A stretch of 6,495 nucleotides of DNA, taken from contig CASDWR010000013.1 of NCBI GenBank assembly GCA_949284665.1, forward strand, positions 1 to 6,495, given 5' to 3'. The stretch comes from an uncultured Rikenellaceae bacterium. Its GTDB lineage: Bacteria; Bacteroidota; Bacteroidia; Bacteroidales; Rikenellaceae. Below the pieces are notes generated by a model. It ran no database searches. It worked only from the letters and a program-made list of their open reading frames with translations, and was not told where the DNA came from. Every line of letters starts with the position of its first letter. Positions within the stretch are counted from its first letter, which is position 1. Both the position numbers and the translations under genes were made by a program. This document shows, in pieces, positions 6,234 through 6,495 of the stretch.

Positions 6234-6257
6234 CCGGACATCGATCGTGGTGTCCGG
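6234..6257. repeat. Inverted repeat CCGGACA / TGTCCGG
   Basis: Two perfectly complementary 7-base arms (6234-6240 and 6251-6257) surround a 10-base centre that itself contains the palindrome TCGATCGA-like core ATCGAT. It lies about 130 bp from the DUF1573 start and about 180 bp before the tRNA, upstream of both promoters and so probably untranscribed. It could be a protein-binding site; no function is assigned. Confidence 0.35.
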
Positions 6258-6317
6258 GGCAGGTTTATCTGTCGTCGATGTGGTTTGAGATGTGAAAAAT
6301 GCATGAATCGGTCAATT

Positions 6318-6339
6318 TGTGTAAAAATATTTTTGCACA
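6318..6339. repeat. AT-rich 22-bp palindrome upstream of tRNA-Asn
   Basis: TGTG and CACA arms flank the palindromic core AAAAATATTTTT, with a single mismatched pair (6322 with 6335). The right half covers the -33 box of the tRNA promoter. The decamer AAAAATATTT recurs at 6341-6350, 18 bp after its first copy at 6323. It may act as an UP-like or curved element for strong tRNA transcription, or as a regulator site. Confidence 0.4.
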
Positions 6340-6362
6340 CAAAAATATTTCACTTATATTTG
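6332..6362 (+). promoter_or_regulatory. Consensus promoter of tRNA-Asn
   Basis: TTTG (6332-6335), 19 bp, then TATATTTG (6355-6362): both boxes match the Bacteroides primary-sigma consensus in full, with an allowed spacer. Transcription would start near 6369, about 68 nt before the mature tRNA. This is the best promoter match in the window, as expected for a stable RNA gene, and it supports placement of the genome in Bacteroidota. Confidence 0.75.
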
Positions 6363-6436
6363 CACTCCGAAACCGAAGATGATCCGAATCGTGTGAATCA
6401 AAGTTCGAACGACGGATAGGTTTGGAGGGGAAATAT

Positions 6437-6495
6437 TCCTCAATAGCTCAGTTGGTTAGAGCACCTGACTGTTAATCAGGGGGTCGCAGGTTCAA
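6437..6495 (+). tRNA. tRNA-Asn(GTT), 3' end beyond the window
   Basis: The visible 59 bases read as acceptor strand TCCTCAA, TA, D arm GCTC...GAGC with a GGTT-containing loop, anticodon stem CCTGA/TCAGG around loop CTGTTAA with anticodon GTT (6471-6473), variable loop GGGTC, T stem GCAGG and loop start TTCAA. GTT reads the asparagine codons AAC and AAT. The T-stem 3' side and acceptor 3' strand are missing only because the window ends. Further tRNA or other genes may follow in the same transcript. Confidence 0.95.

Larger units (their letters stand above)
6105..6436. other. Non-coding divergent promoter region
   Basis: A 332-bp gap between the leftward DUF1573 gene and the rightward tRNA-Asn. 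No reading frame here looks genuine. It holds two divergent promoters, a 14-bp palindrome, an AT-rich palindrome, a 7-bp inverted repeat (6234-6257) and three copies of CGGGGCA (6185, 6210 and 6255). The middle (about 6180-6300) is G-rich on the plus strand, and its role is unclear. Confidence 0.6.

Overview
The window looks like chromosomal DNA of a Bacteroidota (CFB-group) bacterium. The signs are house-style promoters of the Bacteroides primary-sigma type (TTTG, about 20 bp, TAnnTTTG), weak or absent Shine-Dalgarno sequences, an exported DUF1573 protein, a Bacteroidota-type BamD lipoprotein and an NfnAB pair. GC content near 50% and the PLP enzyme suggest an Alistipes/Rikenellaceae-like gut anaerobe. 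That placement is an inference and was not tested by any search.

Left part (1-1968). A leftward bamD (outer-membrane assembly lipoprotein, 5' part only) and a rightward alpha-oxoamine synthase-family PLP enzyme are transcribed divergently from a 192-bp AT-rich gap with a candidate promoter for each. The PLP enzyme would make the first committed long-chain base of sphingolipids (serine palmitoyltransferase) or sulfonolipids (cysteate acyltransferase); which one cannot be settled here. A perfect 15-bp hairpin with a T tract on either strand closes this gene and probably also the leftward operon coming from the other side.

Middle and right part (1969-6104, all minus strand). Reading leftward, the order is: an exported DUF1573 protein with HYDIN-like immunoglobulin repeats; nfnA (FAD/NAD and [2Fe-2S] subunit); nfnB (GltD-like FAD/NADPH subunit with two Fe-S cysteine clusters); and a DUF2148 ferredoxin-like protein. 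Spacers are 64, 87 and 91 nt. The only good promoter lies upstream of the DUF1573 gene, so the four are probably one transcription unit. NfnAB would catalyse electron-bifurcating exchange between NADH, ferredoxin and NADPH. The DUF1573 and DUF2148 proteins have no assigned role in this.

Right edge (6105-6495). A 332-bp non-coding region holds the divergent promoters of the DUF1573/nfn operon (leftward) and of a tRNA-Asn(GTT) gene (rightward, cut by the window end), with several palindromes. The two most interesting non-coding signals are a perfect 14-bp palindrome embedded in the DUF1573/nfn promoter and a palindrome/hairpin in the nfnA-nfnB spacer. No mobile element, CRISPR array or defence system is visible. 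The window is mostly conserved housekeeping content, with regulatory detail and two proteins of unknown function as the points of interest.
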